Shown: positions 62,513 through 64,000 of the stretch, piece by piece
How positions within the stretch are numbered: the first letter of the stretch is position 1
How the letters are laid out: each line of letters opens with the position of its first letter
Source: Curvibacter sp. AEP1-3
Lineage (GTDB): Bacteria > Pseudomonadota > Gammaproteobacteria > Burkholderiales > Burkholderiaceae_C
Direction of reading: 5' to 3'
Length of the DNA: 64,000 nt
Assembly (NCBI RefSeq): GCF_002163715.1
Contig: NZ_CP015698.1
Location: 3,078,201 to 3,142,200, forward strand
Notes under the pieces: generated by a model
What the model was told of the DNA's origin: nothing
What the model saw: only the letters and a program-made list of their open reading frames with translations
The model's database searches: none
Translations under genes and position numbers: made by a program

Positions 62513-62534
62513 GCCACCAACTTTTGTTGGTGGC
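62513..62534 (+). other. Hairpin between rpsK and rpsD
   Basis: GCCACCAAC (62513-62521) pairs perfectly with GTTGGTGGC (62526-62534) over a TTTT loop. A weaker CGCG...CGCG stem follows at about 62537-62550. No T-run follows, so it is not a plain terminator. It could be an RNA processing or S4-binding element ahead of rpsD. Confidence 0.6.
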
Positions 62535-62576
62535 TCGCGCGTTTCTACGCGTCAGATGACATAAAAGGAAGATCAA

Positions 62577-63200
62577 GTGGCACGTTACCTAGGCCCCAAG
62601 GCCAAACTTTCCCGCCGCGAAGGCACCGACCTGTTTTTGAAGAGCGCACGCCGCTCTATCGCTGACAAGGCAAAATTTGACTCCAAGCCAGGCCAGCACG
62701 GCCGCACCTCTGGTGCCCGTACGTCTGACTACGGTCTGCAATTGCGTGAAAAGCAAAAAGTAAAGCGCATGTACGGTGTGTTGGAGCGCCAGTTCCGTCG
62801 CTATTTTGCTGAAGCTGATCGTCGTCGTGGTAATACCGGCGCTAACTTGATGGTTCTGTTGGAATCCCGTCTGGACAACGTTGTGTATCGCATGGGTTTT
62901 GGCTCCACACGTGCAGAAGCCCGTCAGTTGGTTTCTCACAAAGCGATCACTGTCAACGGCAACCCCGTGAACATTCCTTCCTATATGGTGAAGGCCGGTG
63001 ACGTTATCGCTGTTCGCGAGAAGTCCAAGAAACAGAATCGTATTGTTGAAGCCCTGCAATTGGCCCAACAAGTTGGTTTGCCCGCATGGGTTGAGGTGAG
63101 CGTTGAAAAGGCCGAAGGTACCTTCAAGACTGTTCCTGATCGTGACCAATTCGGTGCTGACATCAACGAATCTTTGATCGTTGAATTGTATTCCCGCTAA
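62577..63200 (+). CDS. rpsD: 30S ribosomal protein S4
   Basis: A 207-residue primary 16S rRNA-binding protein that nucleates small-subunit assembly and, in E. coli, represses the alpha operon. The GTG at 62577 follows AAAGGAAG. The S4 domain is seen as [20 protein letters not shown] then [20 protein letters not shown]. It lacks the N-terminal CxxC zinc site of some S4 proteins. Confidence 0.97.
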   Translation: MARYLGPKAKLSRREGTDLFLKSARRSIADKAKFDSKPGQHGRTSGARTSDYGLQLREKQKVKRMYGVLERQFRRYFAEADRRRGNTGANLMVLLESRLDNVVYRMGFGSTRAEARQLVSHKAITVNGNPVNIPSYMVKAGDVIAVREKSKKQNRIVEALQLAQQVGLPAWVEVSVEKAEGTFKTVPDRDQFGADINESLIVELYSR

Positions 63201-63224
63201 TCGTTTCGGGTTTTTGTAATCGTT

Positions 63225-63252
63225 CCTTTGCTGCGGGGCACTGCGGCAAAGG
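63225..63252 (+). other. Hairpin between rpsD and rpoA
   Basis: CCTTTGCTGC (63225-63234) pairs with GCGGCAAAGG (63243-63252) through nine Watson-Crick pairs and one T-G wobble, over an 8-nt loop. No T-run follows. It may adjust rpoA expression relative to the ribosomal genes. Confidence 0.55.
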
Positions 63253-63306
63253 TACTTCACCAGCCTTACCGATGTAACGAGTCGGGGGTATTGAGAGGAA
63301 GTTTGC

Positions 63307-64000
63307 ATGCAAAACAATTTGTTGAAGCCTAAGTCGATCAGCGTTGAGCAACTTGGCCCGAATCGCGCCAAAGTGGCTCTGGAGCCTTTTGAGCGTGGAT
63401 ATGGACACACACTTGGGAACGCTTTGCGTCGGGTTTTGTTGTCCTCTATGCCTGGCTTCGCTGCGACTGAGGTGACAATTGCCGGCGTGTTGCATGAGTA
63501 CTCTTCTATCGACGGTGTCCAAGAAGATGTAGTTAACATCTTGTTGAACCTTAAGGGCGTAGTCTTTAAGTTGCACAACCGCGAAGAAGTGACGTTGAGC
63601 CTGCGTAAGGACACCGAGGGTGTCGTTACTGCTGCTGACATTCAAACGCCTCATGACGTTGAGATCATCAATCCTGAGCACGTGATTGCAAACTTGTCGC
63701 ATGGCGGTAAGTTAGATATGCAGATCAAGGTTGAAAAAGGTCGTGGCTACGTGCCTGGCAGCATGCGCCGTTACGCTGACGAGCCAAACAAGTCAATTGG
63801 CCGGATTGTGCTCGACGCTTCGTTCTCTCCGGTTCGCCGTGTGAGCTACACCGTCGAGAGCGCACGTGTTGAACAGCGTACTGACTTGGACAAGCTGGTT
63901 GTTGAGATTGAGACTAACGGTGCAGTGACAGCAGAAGATGCAGTTCGCGCTTCCGCCAAAATCTTGGTTGAACAGTTGGCAGTGTTTGCACAGTTGGAAG
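63307..64000 (+). CDS. rpoA: RNA polymerase alpha subunit, N-terminal part
   Basis: The first 231 codons of rpoA; the gene runs off the end of the window. Alpha dimerises to nucleate RNA polymerase assembly. The ATG at 63307 follows GAGAGGAAG. The N-terminal domain is clear: [39 protein letters not shown], and the assembly loop [15 protein letters not shown]. It closes the alpha-type operon after rpsM, rpsK and rpsD. Confidence 0.97.
   Translation, partial: MQNNLLKPKSISVEQLGPNRAKVALEPFERGYGHTLGNALRRVLLSSMPGFAATEVTIAGVLHEYSSIDGVQEDVVNILLNLKGVVFKLHNREEVTLSLRKDTEGVVTAADIQTPHDVEIINPEHVIANLSHGGKLDMQIKVEKGRGYVPGSMRRYADEPNKSIGRIVLDASFSPVRRVSYTVESARVEQRTDLDKLVVEIETNGAVTAEDAVRASAKILVEQLAVFAQLE

Overview
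The window reads as a chromosomal segment of a betaproteobacterium, most likely family Comamonadaceae (Rhodoferax/Curvibacter-like). This is inferred from the protein sequences (LptE, HolA, the Acidithiobacillus-type GshA, ribosomal proteins), from the gene order, and from short dispersed palindromic repeats of a type I associate with that family. No species is claimed. Almost all of the window is ordinary coding sequence. I see no prophage, transposase, CRISPR array, tRNA or rRNA.

Layout. 1-5362: end of leuS, lptE, an Lrp-type regulator, an arginine-to-proline module (ocd, arginase), holA and a small unknown gene. 5370-8447: a membrane protein, proA and a diguanylate cyclase. 8542-14170: glutathione synthesis genes gshA and gshB flanking a Kup potassium importer and a BenE-type transporter. 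14349-18575: a secreted PKD-like protein, a class II amidotransferase, a tautomerase, and a glycosyltransferase-39/PAP2 pair. 18592-20329: a manganese (yybP-ykoY type) riboswitch controlling terC and the overlapping exoD. 20344-25420: a DUF2520 protein, an epimerase, an SrkA-like kinase gene carrying two repeat-derived insertions, a GlxA-type regulator and class III alcohol dehydrogenase. 25573-29403: a protein kinase-UspA fusion with a phosphoesterase, a potassium channel across an FNR-like site, and the ohrR-ohr peroxide operon. 29550-42539: a GMC oxidoreductase, the amn-NodI-NodJ-solute-binding-protein operon, small genes, an AraC-GyrI regulator, an Lrp regulator, a polar amino acid ABC transporter without its ATPase, mmuM and a cytochrome c. 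42553-53327: malate synthase G, a CoA-transferase, LysR, a DUF1501/DUF1800 pair, proC and glpK. 53353-55839: glpR and glpD. 56023-64000: the spc and alpha ribosomal operons, rplN to rpoA.

Themes. Proline and arginine metabolism recur (ocd, rocF, proA, proC, two Lrp-type regulators). Redox and thiol stress genes are clustered (gshA, gshB, adhC, ohr, ohrR). The glycerol-3-phosphate regulon (glpR, glpK, glpD) abuts the ribosomal cluster.

The most notable signals are: (i) the terC leader, which has a clear aptamer and a mutually exclusive stem covering the ribosome binding site; (ii) two different repeats accommodated in frame inside one kinase gene; (iii) a kinase-UspA fusion facing an ion channel across an FNR-like box; (iv) a terminator-like hairpin ending directly at the kup start codon; and (v) an 88-bp MITE-like palindrome ahead of a LysR gene. 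I did not find a clearly new multi-gene defence or biosynthetic system.
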